The notes under the pieces: model-generated | What the model was told of the DNA's origin: nothing | The model's database searches: none | The model's input: only the letters and a program-made list of their open reading frames with translations | NCBI GenBank assembly: GCA_947473045.1 | Contig: CANJCO010000021.1 | Span: forward strand, 1-64,000 | Direction: 5' to 3' | Length of the DNA: 64,000 nt | From: Myxococcales bacterium | GTDB taxonomy: Bacteria > Myxococcota_A > Polyangia > Polyangiales > Polyangiaceae | In this document: positions 24,826-35,715 of the stretch, in pieces | Numbering within the stretch: position 1 is the first letter of the stretch | How the letters are laid out: each line of letters opens with the position of its first letter | Translations under genes and position numbers: made by a program

Positions 24826-26661
24826 GTGGCCTTTCCGCGTGCGTCGATTTTGCTGCTGACCCTCGGCGTGGGCGGCTGCAGGAGCTGTAAGAACGAGCAC
24901 CCATACGTGCCCTACGCGATCAGCGATGACGGGGGCGCTCAAGCGCAGCCGAGCGCCGCGCAGACCGCGTCTGCAGCTCCGGGGGCGGACGGCGGCGCTT
25001 TCTCCGAAGAGCCGGCGGAGCGCGCGCCGCAGGGGGCCCGCGAGTGGACGTTCGGCGGGGTGCGCGTGTCAGCGCCCGTGGGCCACAGCTTCGAGCTGGG
25101 CGTCGCGCGTGACCTCGACGGCGACGGCGCCCTCGATGTCGCTGCGATCGTGCGCGAGACCGAGCGGCCTGCCTCAGCGGGGACACTCGTGTTTTACAAA
25201 GGGTCTCCCCGCGGCGTCGCCGAGCCGATCACGCCCATAAAAACTGGCCCGTTGCCTGTCGACGGGGCGTGCACGCCGACGCGTCGCCTCGCGGTCGTCG
25301 GGCGCCACAGCGTGCTGCTCGAGCTTGGCGCGAAATGCCCGTCGGCGCCTGTGCACGAACCCTCGCGGTTCATCGCGGTGGTGGCCTTCGCTCCGCAACC
25401 GCGGGTGCACTTCTCGGCCAGCGTCGTCGATCCGCCCGGGGCGCCATCTCTCCTGGTGGAAGCCGACGGCAGCGACCGTGATGCCGACGGCATCGATGAC
25501 GTCGCGGTTCGCGTTGCGCTCGAAGGCGGCGGAGCGCCGCTCGAGCCGCTGCTGCGCACGTCTGCGACGCTGGTGTGGTTCGATCGTCCGGCCGGGATGA
25601 GTCGTCAAGAAGGGGAGCCCGACGCGGCCCTTCGCGGTCTCGCCGCCGCGGCCGCCTCGCTCGCCGCGCGAGCAAAGGACGCGCATCAGGTCGCGCCGAA
25701 AGTGCGGGCCGTGCGCGCGGTCTACGACGCGTTATGCGCGGAGGGGGGCTCGCCACGGCTGCAGCGCGTTTCGGCAGATCTGCCGCTTTCGTGCGGCGTA
25801 AGCCGCGCGCTCGAAGAGGCGGGCCTTGCCGAGGTGCGCGCATTCGCGACGCTCGGCGCGCCGATTCAGGCTTCGGCCGCGCTCGTTCGCGCGCAGCTGG
25901 CGCCCGCCACGAAGACCGCTTCGCGCACGCACGATGCCGAAACGTGGATACTACAAGTTTCTCCGCCGGCCCTCGCGACAGCCTTTCGTCAGGTGGCGGC
26001 GGTGCCGATGATCGAGCGCGCGCGGGAGCCGTCCTGGGGGGCGCTCGCCTTCGAGCCCGGCGGCGCGCTCCTCGTGCGCACGGCGGTCGGTGTGGTGCGC
26101 GTGGACCCGGAGACCGGCGACGAAGCCGACGCGCGCGACGTCGCTCCGTGGAGCATGGCCGTCGTCTCGCCCGACGGCGCATCGCGCTTCGTCGCCGCTT
26201 ACAACGCTTGCGACGGCAGCGCCCTGCACGCGACGATCGCGCCGACCGCCGACGGGCAAATTCGCGACGTCGTGCTGCCGATCGCCCCGCCACCGGGCGC
26301 GCGCTGCGTGGGCGGCAAGGGGGACGCGGCCTCGGCGGTGGCGCTCGCGTGGGGGCCGAGCGGTCTCGAGGCGATCGTGGGCGGCGTGCCCGTCCTGGTG
26401 TCGGCCGCCGAACGCGCTTCGCTGCTCCAGTCGCCGCTCTCGCAGCCGGTATCCCTCGGCTCCCCGCGCGCGCCGGGTGGCAAGCTGCTCGTGCTCCCGA
26501 CGCCCCTCGGACTCATCGTCGAAGGCGCGAAATCGCGCACGCTTCGGGCTCGCGAGCTCGATGGCGCCTATGGCGAGCTGCGCGATTGTACCGTGAGCGA
26601 TGATGGCAGGCGCGCTGCGTGCGTGCGCGCGGGGCACGCATGGGTCGGCGTTTGGCCGTAG
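24826..26661 (+). CDS. Lipoprotein with FG-GAP/VCBS-like Ca-binding repeats
   Basis: About 611 residues starting at GTG 24826. A short signal with lipobox VGGC (LLLTLGVGGCRSC) predicts lipid attachment. Two DxDxDG-type loops, RDLDGDGALDVAA and SDRDADGIDDVAV, are typical of FG-GAP/VCBS or thrombospondin-type calcium sites. The rest is Ala-rich, with a possible WD/beta-propeller-like C-terminal half (VVSPDGASRFVAAY, DCTVSDDGRRAAC). No enzymatic motif is seen. The frame is open much farther upstream, but that part lies antisense to the acetyltransferase gene and lacks protein-like composition. Function unknown; likely an outer-membrane or periplasmic surface protein. Confidence 0.7.
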   Translation: MAFPRASILLLTLGVGGCRSCKNEHPYVPYAISDDGGAQAQPSAAQTASAAPGADGGAFSEEPAERAPQGAREWTFGGVRVSAPVGHSFELGVARDLDGDGALDVAAIVRETERPASAGTLVFYKGSPRGVAEPITPIKTGPLPVDGACTPTRRLAVVGRHSVLLELGAKCPSAPVHEPSRFIAVVAFAPQPRVHFSASVVDPPGAPSLLVEADGSDRDADGIDDVAVRVALEGGGAPLEPLLRTSATLVWFDRPAGMSRQEGEPDAALRGLAAAAASLAARAKDAHQVAPKVRAVRAVYDALCAEGGSPRLQRVSADLPLSCGVSRALEEAGLAEVRAFATLGAPIQASAALVRAQLAPATKTASRTHDAETWILQVSPPALATAFRQVAAVPMIERAREPSWGALAFEPGGALLVRTAVGVVRVDPETGDEADARDVAPWSMAVVSPDGASRFVAAYNACDGSALHATIAPTADGQIRDVVLPIAPPPGARCVGGKGDAASAVALAWGPSGLEAIVGGVPVLVSAAERASLLQSPLSQPVSLGSPRAPGGKLLVLPTPLGLIVEGAKSRTLRARELDGAYGELRDCTVSDDGRRAACVRAGHAWVGVWP

Positions 26662-26668
26662 GGTTTGC

Positions 26669-27268
26669 CTACCGGTGACGCGGCGCCGTCGTACAAAGCA
26701 CGTCGTCGCCGTCACGTGTACTCTGCAAGCATTGCGCGCGGCTGTCGTTGCATTTCACGAGCAGCACGCCGTGAATGAACATCGTCTCGAGTGACAGCCC
26801 GGCCCGCTGCAGCGCGCGCTTTGGCATGTCCTGATCGCAGCCTTGCGCGAGCATCAAGTCGATGCGCCGGCCGCCGGCGATCGTTTCCACGCCGCCCCCC
26901 AGCTTGAGCTTCGCCTCCGCGCCGCCCTTGTCGATCGCGACGACCGAAGCGCGAAGCTGGTCCGCCGCCCCCTTGACGAACGCGCTGTCGACCGCCGGGT
27001 CGCCCGGGTGAGGCTCCTGCATCGCGTTCATGTACGCGATGGCCTGCATCTGAACCTCGGCGGGCATGCCGGCGCTCACGGTCGGGCTCGATCGCGGAAC
27101 CGGGCGAGGCGGCATCGAGGCTGCGTCCCAGCCTCGGCTCGCAGGGGCTGCGTCAGTCGCGACCGGCGCAGGGGCCGCGTCGGTTGCGCTGGCCGTTGGC
27201 TGCTGGTCGCAAGCGACCGCGATCGCGGCGATCACGAGCCACGCGGGACGGGAGGAGTCAGTGGGCAT
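26669..27268 (-). CDS. Small secreted lipoprotein, unknown function
   Basis: A 199-residue protein beginning MPTDSSRPAWLVIAAIAVAC; the cysteine after AVA fits a lipobox. It then has a low-complexity Ala/Pro/Thr linker (SATDAAPAPVATDAAP) and a C-terminal domain of about 120 residues with three cysteines (QGCDQDMP, VKCNDSRAQC, DVLCTT) that might form disulfides. I recognise no family. It converges with the 24826 lipoprotein gene with seven bases between stops, and its start is divergent from the DUF4388-DnaJ gene. An in-frame upstream extension exists, but the signal peptide fixes the ATG at 27268. Confidence 0.68.
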   Translation of the reverse strand: MPTDSSRPAWLVIAAIAVACDQQPTASATDAAPAPVATDAAPASRGWDAASMPPRPVPRSSPTVSAGMPAEVQMQAIAYMNAMQEPHPGDPAVDSAFVKGAADQLRASVVAIDKGGAEAKLKLGGGVETIAGGRRIDLMLAQGCDQDMPKRALQRAGLSLETMFIHGVLLVKCNDSRAQCLQSTRDGDDVLCTTAPRHR

Positions 27269-27353
27269 GGGCGCGGACGATACGCGAGTTGTCGGCGCTG
27301 CGCTCAGGCGCTTAAACTTGGCCCGAAAACGGGACGGCGCGTATCGCAGGGGG

Positions 27354-28058
27354 ATGCAACTCGCCGGTCGCCTGCGCACCACGACGCTCGGCGATCTGCT
27401 GGGCGCGCTTCATCGCGCGTCGGCGACGGGCACGCTCGAGCTCGCCGAAGAGGCGCGCGGACGCACCCACAGCGTTCACCTCACTGGGGGGAAGGTGTCG
27501 GCCGTCGCGCTCGACGGCGCCAGCCGGCTCCTCGGAGAGCTGCTCCGCGACGACGGTGCCATCGACGACGCCACCGCTCAGCGGTCGCTGCTGCGCGCAG
27601 TGGCCTCGCAGCGCTTGCTGGGCGACGTGCTCGTTCGCGACTTTGCGGTCCCGCAAGCGAGCGTAGGCTCCGCGCTTCGCAAGCAGCTCGTGCTCCGACT
27701 TTCTGCCCTCGATCGACTCGTCGACGCGCGCGTTACGTTTCACGTGGCCCGGCGTATTCCCGCCGAGGCGCTCGCCGCCGCTCCGCTCGAGGCCCGCGAG
27801 TTTCTGCCCGGACGCCGCAGGGCCCGCGAGCGCTCTGGCGCGCCGCCGGTCGCCGCTGTCGCGCCGGCGCTCGACCCTGCGCGACGCTTGCTAGGTGTTG
27901 GTCCTGCTGCCGATGCCGCCGAGATCCGCCGCGCCTTCAGGCGCCTCGCGCTCACGCTCCACCCCGATCTTCATCCTGCCGCTACGCCTGAGCAGCGCCG
28001 CGAGCTCGAGCTGCAGCTCGCGCGGGTCAGCGCCGCCTACCAGTCGCTCGTCGCGTAA
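27354..28058 (+). CDS. DUF4388 (PATAN)-DnaJ domain protein
   Basis: A 234-residue protein. The first ~120 residues look like DUF4388/PATAN (MQLAGRLRTTTLGDLLGAL, THSVHLTGGKVSAVALDG), a domain common in delta-proteobacterial signalling proteins. Residues ~175-234 are a J-domain: DPARRLLGVGPAADAAEI, then HPDLHP with the HPD triad intact, then YQSLVA. The J-domain implies a DnaK partnership. The start is ambiguous: ATG 27354 is preceded closely by a purine run, while ATG 27267 would add 29 residues and overlap the start of the lipoprotein on the other strand. Function unknown. Confidence 0.72.
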   Translation: MQLAGRLRTTTLGDLLGALHRASATGTLELAEEARGRTHSVHLTGGKVSAVALDGASRLLGELLRDDGAIDDATAQRSLLRAVASQRLLGDVLVRDFAVPQASVGSALRKQLVLRLSALDRLVDARVTFHVARRIPAEALAAAPLEAREFLPGRRRARERSGAPPVAAVAPALDPARRLLGVGPAADAAEIRRAFRRLALTLHPDLHPAATPEQRRELELQLARVSAAYQSLVA

Positions 28059-28064
28059 TCGCGC

Positions 28065-28925
28065 TCAGTGCATGAGCTGAAGCTGCGCGAGCATCATTTT
28101 GCCCTCGGGCGTGAAGTGTGACTCCGGAAACCGCCTTATGAGCGCGCGCCACGACGCCTTCGCCTCGTTCCACGCCTGAAGCTCTTCCTGCGACTTTGCC
28201 AGCTCGTAGAGCGCGTCGTCCTGCAGTTCTTTGTCGACTGCCGACTCGGCCAGCGCAGTGAGCAGCGGCAGCGCGTCGCGCGCGCGTCCGAGGCGCCGGT
28301 ACGCCTGCGCGAGCCCGAGCTTTACGCCCGGCGCGATGGCCGAGTTTTCCTTGTACTTCAGCGACTCCTCGAACGCCGTCGCAGCCTCCTGCCAGCGCTG
28401 CACGCGCGCTTTGTCGAGGCCCTGCTCGAAGAGCTGGGCGGCGAGGTCGTTCTTCGCGTTTTCGACCGCGTCCGCGAACATGTTCTGTTCGGCGCGCGTC
28501 AGCGGCTCCTTCTTCATCGCCTCGTGAGCTTCGACGAACTCGACCTTTTTCCCCTGCCGAATGAGCTCGTAATACTGCGCAGCTTTGGCCTGCGCCCGCT
28601 CGCGATCCTGTCGCTCGTCGAGCGCGGTTCGCGCTTCTTTGCGCAGGCGCTCGTTTTCCTGGGTCTTCTGCTCCGTCTCGCTCTTGACCGAATCAACGCG
28701 GGCGTCCCACGCAAATTTCAGCGCTGCAAAGACGACCAGAACGAACACCACGTAGGCCGTCGCGCTGTTCCACGCGAGCCGCCGCTCATAGCTCTGCTGA
28801 CGCTTGGCGATCGACTTCACGTCGGCGGAGAGGGCGTTGGTGAGATTGTTCGTCTTAATGACGAGCCCGCGCGATTCCACGATCTCGCGCTTGATGTCGC
28901 GCAGCTCGTCATCCACCTCGTGCAT
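28065..28925 (-). CDS. Membrane-anchored coiled-coil TPR protein
   Basis: A 286-residue protein. A charged N-terminus (HEVDDELRDIKREIVESR) precedes one transmembrane helix at about residues 53-70 (SATAYVVFVLVVFAALKF). Then comes a charged coiled coil (QKTQENERLRKEARTALDER) and TPR-like repeats (WQEAATAFEESLKYKEN, DDALYELAKSQEELQAWN) to the end (PEGKMMLAQLQ). The arrangement resembles TolA/YbgF-like or other periplasmic scaffold proteins, but no name can be given. It converges with the DUF4388-DnaJ gene (six bases apart) and is divergent from efp. Confidence 0.72.
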   Translation of the reverse strand: MHEVDDELRDIKREIVESRGLVIKTNNLTNALSADVKSIAKRQQSYERRLAWNSATAYVVFVLVVFAALKFAWDARVDSVKSETEQKTQENERLRKEARTALDERQDRERAQAKAAQYYELIRQGKKVEFVEAHEAMKKEPLTRAEQNMFADAVENAKNDLAAQLFEQGLDKARVQRWQEAATAFEESLKYKENSAIAPGVKLGLAQAYRRLGRARDALPLLTALAESAVDKELQDDALYELAKSQEELQAWNEAKASWRALIRRFPESHFTPEGKMMLAQLQLMH

Positions 28926-29020
28926 GACGCGTGACTACCGCATTGCGGCCCCGCCCGCCACGCCGCGCGTCCCGACGCTCCTTGCCGATCTCCGGCGCCT
29001 CGTGCTACTTGCCGCCCGAC

Positions 29021-29584
29021 ATGGCGACCACCACCGACATCCGCAAAGGCCTGCGTCTCGAAATCGACGGCGTTCCGTTCCACGTCGTCGAGCACACGTT
29101 CGTGAAGCCCGGCAAAGGGCAGGCGTTCACGCGCGCGAAGATTCGAAATCTCAACAACGGCAACGTGATTGAGCGCACCTGGAAGAGCGGCGAGTCGGTC
29201 GATATCGCCGACGTCGAAGATCGCACCATGACGTATTCGTGGGCCGAAACCGACACGTTCGTTTTCATGGACTCGCGCAACGGCGATCAACTTCACGTCG
29301 AGAAGAACAAAGTTGGCGACGACGCCAAGTGGCTCGTCGAGGGCATGGACTTCGACGTCACGCTCTACAACGGCAACGCCATCGGAATCGACATTCCGCC
29401 GTCGGTCATCTTGCAGGTGACCAACAGCGAGCCGGGCATCAAGGGCGACACTGCGAGCGGTGCGACCAAGCCGGCTACGCTGTCGACCGGCGCAGTGGTC
29501 AACGTGCCCCTTTTCATCAAAGAGGGCGAGTGGGTCAAAGTCGATACCGCGTCGAGCAGCTATCTCGAGCGCGTAAACCGCTAA
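29021..29584 (+). CDS. efp: Elongation factor P
   Basis: A 187-residue EF-P, the family's normal length. It enters the ribosome E site and relieves stalling at proline runs. N-terminal KOW-like domain with VKPGKGQAF: Lys32 sits at the position lysylated by EpmA in E. coli (Lys34 there), so this is the lysine-type EF-P rather than the arginine-rhamnosylated one. The OB domains (GIDIPPSVILQVTNSEPG, EGEWVKVDTASSSYLERV) are complete. The start is ATG 29021; the earlier in-frame ATG at 28931 would add 30 residues outside the family. No epmA/epmB seen in the window. Confidence 0.96.
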   Translation: MATTTDIRKGLRLEIDGVPFHVVEHTFVKPGKGQAFTRAKIRNLNNGNVIERTWKSGESVDIADVEDRTMTYSWAETDTFVFMDSRNGDQLHVEKNKVGDDAKWLVEGMDFDVTLYNGNAIGIDIPPSVILQVTNSEPGIKGDTASGATKPATLSTGAVVNVPLFIKEGEWVKVDTASSSYLERVNR

Positions 29585-29619
29585 TCAATGCGGTTGACCG
29601 CGGCGCAAAGGCTGCTCTG

Positions 29620-30948
29620 ATGACGGGACCCATGAAGCGAGTCAACGTCGTTACGTCGTTCAGCGTCGCCGCCCTCGCGTTGGCGTGCAGCACCGGTAAA
29701 ACCACCTCCAGCGAGCAGACCACGCTCCCGTGCGACGTGAGCACAGTGCTCGCGCAGCAGTGCAGCAGCTGCCACTCTGATCCGCCCAGGTTCGGCGCAC
29801 CGATGCCGCTCGTCACGCTGGCCCAGCTCCGCGCTCCGGCCGTGACCGACCCGTCGAAACCCGTCTATCAGCTCGTCGGGCAGCGCGTTCACGACGACGC
29901 GAAGCCCATGCCCCAGGCGCCTTTTCCGCGTCTTTCGGCCAGCGAATTGTCAACCATTGACGCATGGGTCGCTTCGGGTGCGCCATCCGCGCCTGCGTCG
30001 CTTGGGTCGTGCGGCGATGCGGGAGCGAACGCTTCGGACGGGGGCGCGGTCGATTCGGGCCTGGGCGACGCGGCGCCCGGCGCCTGCGATCCGGGCACGC
30101 ACGTGGCTCCCGCGACGCCCTGGGCGCTGGCCGCGGGTGAGTCCGACACGTACGTCTGTTACGAATACAACTTGCCCGGCGACTCGCGGTACGCCGTGCA
30201 GCTCATGCCGCGCATCGACAACGCCGCGGTCGTGCATCACCTGCTGCTGTTCAAGGCGACGTCTCCCACGGGCTACACGGGCACGCCGTCGAAATGCTCG
30301 AGTGCGTTCGGCAACCCCGGTTGGTCACTCGTCGACGGCTGGGCGCCCGGCGTTTCATCGCTGAAGCTGCCGCCTGAGGCCTCTCTCACGCTCGACAAGT
30401 CGGCGCACTACGTCGTGCAGGTTCACTACAACAACATTGGGCACCTCTCCGGACAGACCGACTCGAGCGGGTTCGATGCGTGCACCGAGCCGGCGCCGCG
30501 CGCGAACGAAGCCGACGTCATCGCGCTTGGTGCTACCAATTTTCCGAAAATTCCTCCTCACGCGACGCTCGACTGGACTTGCGATTACACGGCGGGCGCC
30601 AAGCTCGACGGAACCCACCTGATCGCGACGTGGGGGCACATGCACAAAATCGGGCAGTCGATTTCGCTGCTTCAGATGCCCACCGGGGGCGCTGCTCCCA
30701 TCACGTTGATCGACGAGCCGAAATACAGTTTCGACGCGCAGGAATGGGTTTCGAGGTCGGGCGTGTTGAAGAGCTCAGACACACTGCGAACGCGCTGCCT
30801 GTGGAACAACACCACGTCGAGCGACGTCGCGTTCGGCGAGAACACCGCCGACGAAATGTGTTTTTCGTTCGTTATGTATTACCCGAAAAGAAATTTTCTG
30901 GTGTGGGCCCAACCGGCCAGCGTCAGCACGTGCGGCGTTACCAAGTAG
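29620..30948 (+). CDS. Lipoprotein with heme-c motif and PHM-like type II copper monooxygenase domain
   Basis: About 442 residues with lipobox LALAC (signal peptide ending near residue 20). A single CSSCH (C48-x2-C51-H52) is a heme-c site. The C-terminal part carries all ligand motifs expected of copper type II ascorbate-dependent monooxygenases (PHM/DBH): VVHHLLLF near 205, VQVHYNN near 268, WGHMHKIG near 340 and the Met in DEMCFSF near 411. PHM family members hydroxylate C-H bonds using Cu(H) and Cu(M) sites. The N-terminal heme would supply electrons (inference). Starts: ATG 29620 has AAAGG eight bases upstream; ATG 29632 (MKRVNVVT) is an alternative. A non-catalytic homologue remains possible. 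Confidence 0.78.
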   Translation: MTGPMKRVNVVTSFSVAALALACSTGKTTSSEQTTLPCDVSTVLAQQCSSCHSDPPRFGAPMPLVTLAQLRAPAVTDPSKPVYQLVGQRVHDDAKPMPQAPFPRLSASELSTIDAWVASGAPSAPASLGSCGDAGANASDGGAVDSGLGDAAPGACDPGTHVAPATPWALAAGESDTYVCYEYNLPGDSRYAVQLMPRIDNAAVVHHLLLFKATSPTGYTGTPSKCSSAFGNPGWSLVDGWAPGVSSLKLPPEASLTLDKSAHYVVQVHYNNIGHLSGQTDSSGFDACTEPAPRANEADVIALGATNFPKIPPHATLDWTCDYTAGAKLDGTHLIATWGHMHKIGQSISLLQMPTGGAAPITLIDEPKYSFDAQEWVSRSGVLKSSDTLRTRCLWNNTTSSDVAFGENTADEMCFSFVMYYPKRNFLVWAQPASVSTCGVTK

Positions 30949-31090
30949 TGGGGCTGTCATCGACATCTACGGCAACAAATCAGGTCTCTCTCCCAGCGCG
31001 CTCAAGACTCTCGAGCGCATCTACCGCCGCAAGGTTTCAAGCGATCAGCTGACGACCCCCGAGCTGACGCGATCGCTCATCGAGGCCTCG
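30949..31090 (+). other. In-frame continuation of HflX N-terminus lacking a start codon
   Basis: Reading in the hflX frame from 30962 to 31090 gives DIYGNKSGLSPSALKTLER, then IYRRKVSSDQLTTPELTRSL, closely resembling the normal N-terminus of deltaproteobacterial HflX. No ATG, GTG or TTG occurs in that frame before the ATG at 31091. One extra G in the GGGG run at 30950-30953 would put the GTG at 30948 in frame and yield MGAVIDIYGNKSG. See the finding on this region. Confidence 0.6.
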
Positions 31091-32773
31091 ATGGAAACGG
31101 GGCGCCAGGTCGGCGCGCTCGTGCACCGCTCGGGGCAAATCGATTACGTGATCGTGGGCGATTCGGGGCAGCTCATGCTGCCGGACATCGGCCGACTGCG
31201 CGCGGCCGAGGGGCGCTTTCGCGGCCTGCGCCTCGTGCACACGCACGTGCGCGGCGAGCCGCTCACGCAGGACGATCTCGTCGACCTCGTGCGGCTTCGC
31301 CTCGACATGGTCATCGCGATTCAGCTCTCGCCCGACGGCGAGGCGCGCTCGCTGATGTACGCCCACAACACCCCCGGGGTGCCGCCGTATCAGCTCGTTG
31401 GCCCTGTGCCGATCGCGCGCGCGCAGGTCGACGTAGGCAAGCTCATGGCCGATCTCGAGGCCGAATTTGCCCGCCTTTCGCGATCGCGGGAAGTCAAAGC
31501 CAAGGACGGGCGTGCCATCCTGCTGCACGTCGCCGACAAGTCGAACCGCGATGCCGCCCGGCTCGCCGACGAGAGCATGCGCGAGCTGCGCGAGCTCGCC
31601 CGCACGGCCGGCGTCGAGGTCGTCGACGCCGTGGTGCAGCTGCGTGAGCGGCTCGATCCGAGGTACGTGATGGGCGAAGGGAAGCTCAACGAGCTTATTT
31701 TGCGGGCTGCGGAGCTCGACGCCGAGACGCTCATTTTCGATCGCAACCTCACGCCGGCGCAAGCGGCGGGCGTCGCGAAGGTGAGCGACCTCAAGGTCAT
31801 CGATCGTACGCAGCTCATTCTCGACATCTTCGCGCAGCGCGCCGAGACGCGAGACGGAAAGCTCCAGGTCGAGCTGGCGCAGCTGAAATACAACATGCCC
31901 CGGCTTTCGCAGAAGGACGACTCGCTGTCGCGCCTGACGGGAGGCATCGGCGGGCGCGGACCGGGCGAGACCAAGATCGAGATCGGCAAGCGCCGGGCGA
32001 AGGACCGCGTGACGCACCTCGAAGATCAGCTCAAGCAGCTCGCGAAGCAGCGCACGCAGCGAAGGCGCAAGCGCAAGCGGGGCGGCGTGCCCACCGTCGC
32101 CATCGTCGGCTACACGAACGCCGGCAAGAGCACGCTCACCAACACCCTGACCGGCTCCGAGGTGCTCGCCGAAAACAAACTCTTCGCCACGCTCGATACG
32201 CGCTCGCGCACGCTGCGGGTGGGCTGGGCAGGCTACGGCGACCGCTCGGTGGTGATCACCGATACGGTAGGCTTCATTCGCGAGCTCCCCAAAGATCTGT
32301 TCGCGGCCTTTCGGGCTACGTTCGAGGAGGCCGCCGACGCCGACCTCATTTTGCACGTGGTCGACGCCAGCGATCCGGCGCGTGACGATCACATCGCGAC
32401 GACCGAGGAAGTGCTCGCAGAGCTGAAGCTCGACGCGATTCCGCGCGTGCTCGTTTACAACAAAGTCGACCTGCTCGAGCCTGAAGCAAGGCTCGCGCTC
32501 GAGCGAAGCGACTCACACGCATTGCTGCTCGCGGCGACGCAACGTGAGACTACGCGCGCGCTGATCGAGCGCCTCGCGGCGGAGCTTCAGGCGAAGTGGG
32601 ACGAGGCTGCCAAGGCGCCGGAAGCCGCGGCGCTCGAAGACGACATCGACGACTCCGACTTCGTCGAGACGGTGACCGAGCAGGACGCCACCACCGAATC
32701 GACGACGCTCGAAGAGATGCTCGCGGCCAGCGGAAAGCGGCGAAAAAAGCCGCTCTCGCACGGCCCTTCCTGA
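31091..32773 (+). CDS. hflX: GTPase HflX (start uncertain)
   Basis: A GTP-binding protein that splits hibernating or stalled ribosomes. The 560 residues from ATG 31091 contain the HflX domain with [16 protein letters not shown], the G1 Walker [11 protein letters not shown]3 DTVGFI and G4 NKVD. A long N-terminal part ([32 protein letters not shown]) is typical of the delta-proteobacterial form. The Glu/Asp-rich C-terminal tail ([16 protein letters not shown]) is unusual. A well-conserved 43-residue N-terminal piece lies directly upstream in the same frame but has no standard start, so the true start may be upstream. Follows the copper-lipoprotein gene. Confidence 0.9.
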   Translation: METGRQVGALVHRSGQIDYVIVGDSGQLMLPDIGRLRAAEGRFRGLRLVHTHVRGEPLTQDDLVDLVRLRLDMVIAIQLSPDGEARSLMYAHNTPGVPPYQLVGPVPIARAQVDVGKLMADLEAEFARLSRSREVKAKDGRAILLHVADKSNRDAARLADESMRELRELARTAGVEVVDAVVQLRERLDPRYVMGEGKLNELILRAAELDAETLIFDRNLTPAQAAGVAKVSDLKVIDRTQLILDIFAQRAETRDGKLQVELAQLKYNMPRLSQKDDSLSRLTGGIGGRGPGETKIEIGKRRAKDRVTHLEDQLKQLAKQRTQRRRKRKRGGVPTVAIVGYTNAGKSTLTNTLTGSEVLAENKLFATLDTRSRTLRVGWAGYGDRSVVITDTVGFIRELPKDLFAAFRATFEEAADADLILHVVDASDPARDDHIATTEEVLAELKLDAIPRVLVYNKVDLLEPEARLALERSDSHALLLAATQRETTRALIERLAAELQAKWDEAAKAPEAAALEDDIDDSDFVETVTEQDATTESTTLEEMLAASGKRRKKPLSHGPS

Positions 32774-32813
32774 GTCTCGCACCCGCCCGCCGCGCCGGAG
32801 CATCGGAGCCACC

Positions 32814-33971
32814 ATGCCGATCGGACGAATCGTCTTTGCGCTCGTCGTCGTCTCGACTCTGAGCTTCGGTCTGCACTACTTCGTGTGGATGCGGCTCGTG
32901 CGCGACGCCGCGTTGCCCGACGCCTGGACGCGCGGGCTCACCCTCGCGATCTGGGTGCTCGGCCTCGTGATGAGCGCGTCGTTTGTGGTCGTGCGTTTCG
33001 CGCCTCGCGCCGTGTCGAGCCCGTTCGCGTGGGTCGCCTACGTGTGGATGGGCGTGCTCAGTATCTGGTTTTTTACGCTTGTTCCGATGGAGATCCTGCG
33101 AGCTGCAGCGCGCGCTACGGTCGCAGTCGACGTCGATCGGCGCCTGGCCCTGTCGCGAATGCTGGCGGCTGCTGCCGGCGTGATCGGAGTTGGCCTCTCG
33201 GGGGCGGGGATGGTCAGCGCCCTCTCGCGAATCGGCGTCGTCAAGGTGCGGGTGCCGCTCGCCAAGCTGCCCGCGGCGCTCGAAGGCTACGCCATCGTTC
33301 AGATGAGCGACGTGCACGTCGGCCCGACCATCGGCCTCGATTTCATCGAGCAGCTGGTGGCGACCGCGAACGCCGAGCAGCCCGACATGGTCGTGATCAC
33401 CGGCGATCTCGTCGATGGCAGCGTCGCCCAGCTGGGCGCGCTCGTCGCTCCGCTCGCGCGCCTCAAGGCCAGGGACGGCGTCTATTTCGTCACGGGCAAC
33501 CACGAGTACTACTCCGGCGCCGACGCGTGGATCGCGCACCTGTCCACGCTCGGAATACGTGTATTGCGCAACGAACGCATCGCCATCGGCGGCAGCGACG
33601 GCTTCGACCTCGCGGGGGTCGACGACACGAGCGCGCACAGCTTCGGAGGCGGTCACGGGCAAGACGTCGCGCGCGCCGTTTCCGGCCGGGATCCGACGCG
33701 CCTGCTCGTGCTGCTCGCACACCAGCCCAAGGCGATTTTCGACGCCGTGCGGCACGCGGTCGATCTGCAGATCTCCGGGCACACCCACGGCGGGCAGATC
33801 TGGCCCTGGGGCTACGCAGTCAAGCTCGACCAGCCGCACGTCGCCGGATTGCACCGGCACGGCGACTCGGCCACGCAGATCTACACTTCGCGGGGCACGG
33901 GCTACTGGGGCCCGCCGATGCGCGTGGGGGCGCCCGCCGAGGTGACGCGGCTCGAGCTCACGCGCGCCTGA
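32814..33971 (+). CDS. Membrane-anchored metallophosphoesterase (YaeI/YkuE-like)
   Basis: A 385-residue protein. Four hydrophobic helices in the first ~135 residues are followed by a calcineurin-like phosphoesterase domain with the full metal signature: MSDVHVGP, ITGDLVDG, TGNHEYYSG and SGHTHGGQIWPWG. The last motif is typical of the YkuE/YaeI branch, whose members sit at the membrane and hydrolyse phospholipid-type or nucleotide diphosphates (YkuE may act on UDP-linked lipid intermediates). The substrate here is unknown. Single gene between hflX and hutU. Confidence 0.86.
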   Translation: MPIGRIVFALVVVSTLSFGLHYFVWMRLVRDAALPDAWTRGLTLAIWVLGLVMSASFVVVRFAPRAVSSPFAWVAYVWMGVLSIWFFTLVPMEILRAAARATVAVDVDRRLALSRMLAAAAGVIGVGLSGAGMVSALSRIGVVKVRVPLAKLPAALEGYAIVQMSDVHVGPTIGLDFIEQLVATANAEQPDMVVITGDLVDGSVAQLGALVAPLARLKARDGVYFVTGNHEYYSGADAWIAHLSTLGIRVLRNERIAIGGSDGFDLAGVDDTSAHSFGGGHGQDVARAVSGRDPTRLLVLLAHQPKAIFDAVRHAVDLQISGHTHGGQIWPWGYAVKLDQPHVAGLHRHGDSATQIYTSRGTGYWGPPMRVGAPAEVTRLELTRA

Positions 33972-34022
33972 CAGGGGCGGGGAAGTCGCTCGGCAGGCTT
34001 CATTTCGGGCCTGCCGTGCACT

Positions 34023-35699
<1,677 letters not shown>

Positions 35700-35715
35700 T
35701 AGGATCCCCGCCGTC

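Noticed and set aside
31091-32773. Treating HflX as complete from ATG 31091
   Set aside because: Conserved N-terminal sequence lies directly upstream in frame, so the coding region as given is probably short at the start.
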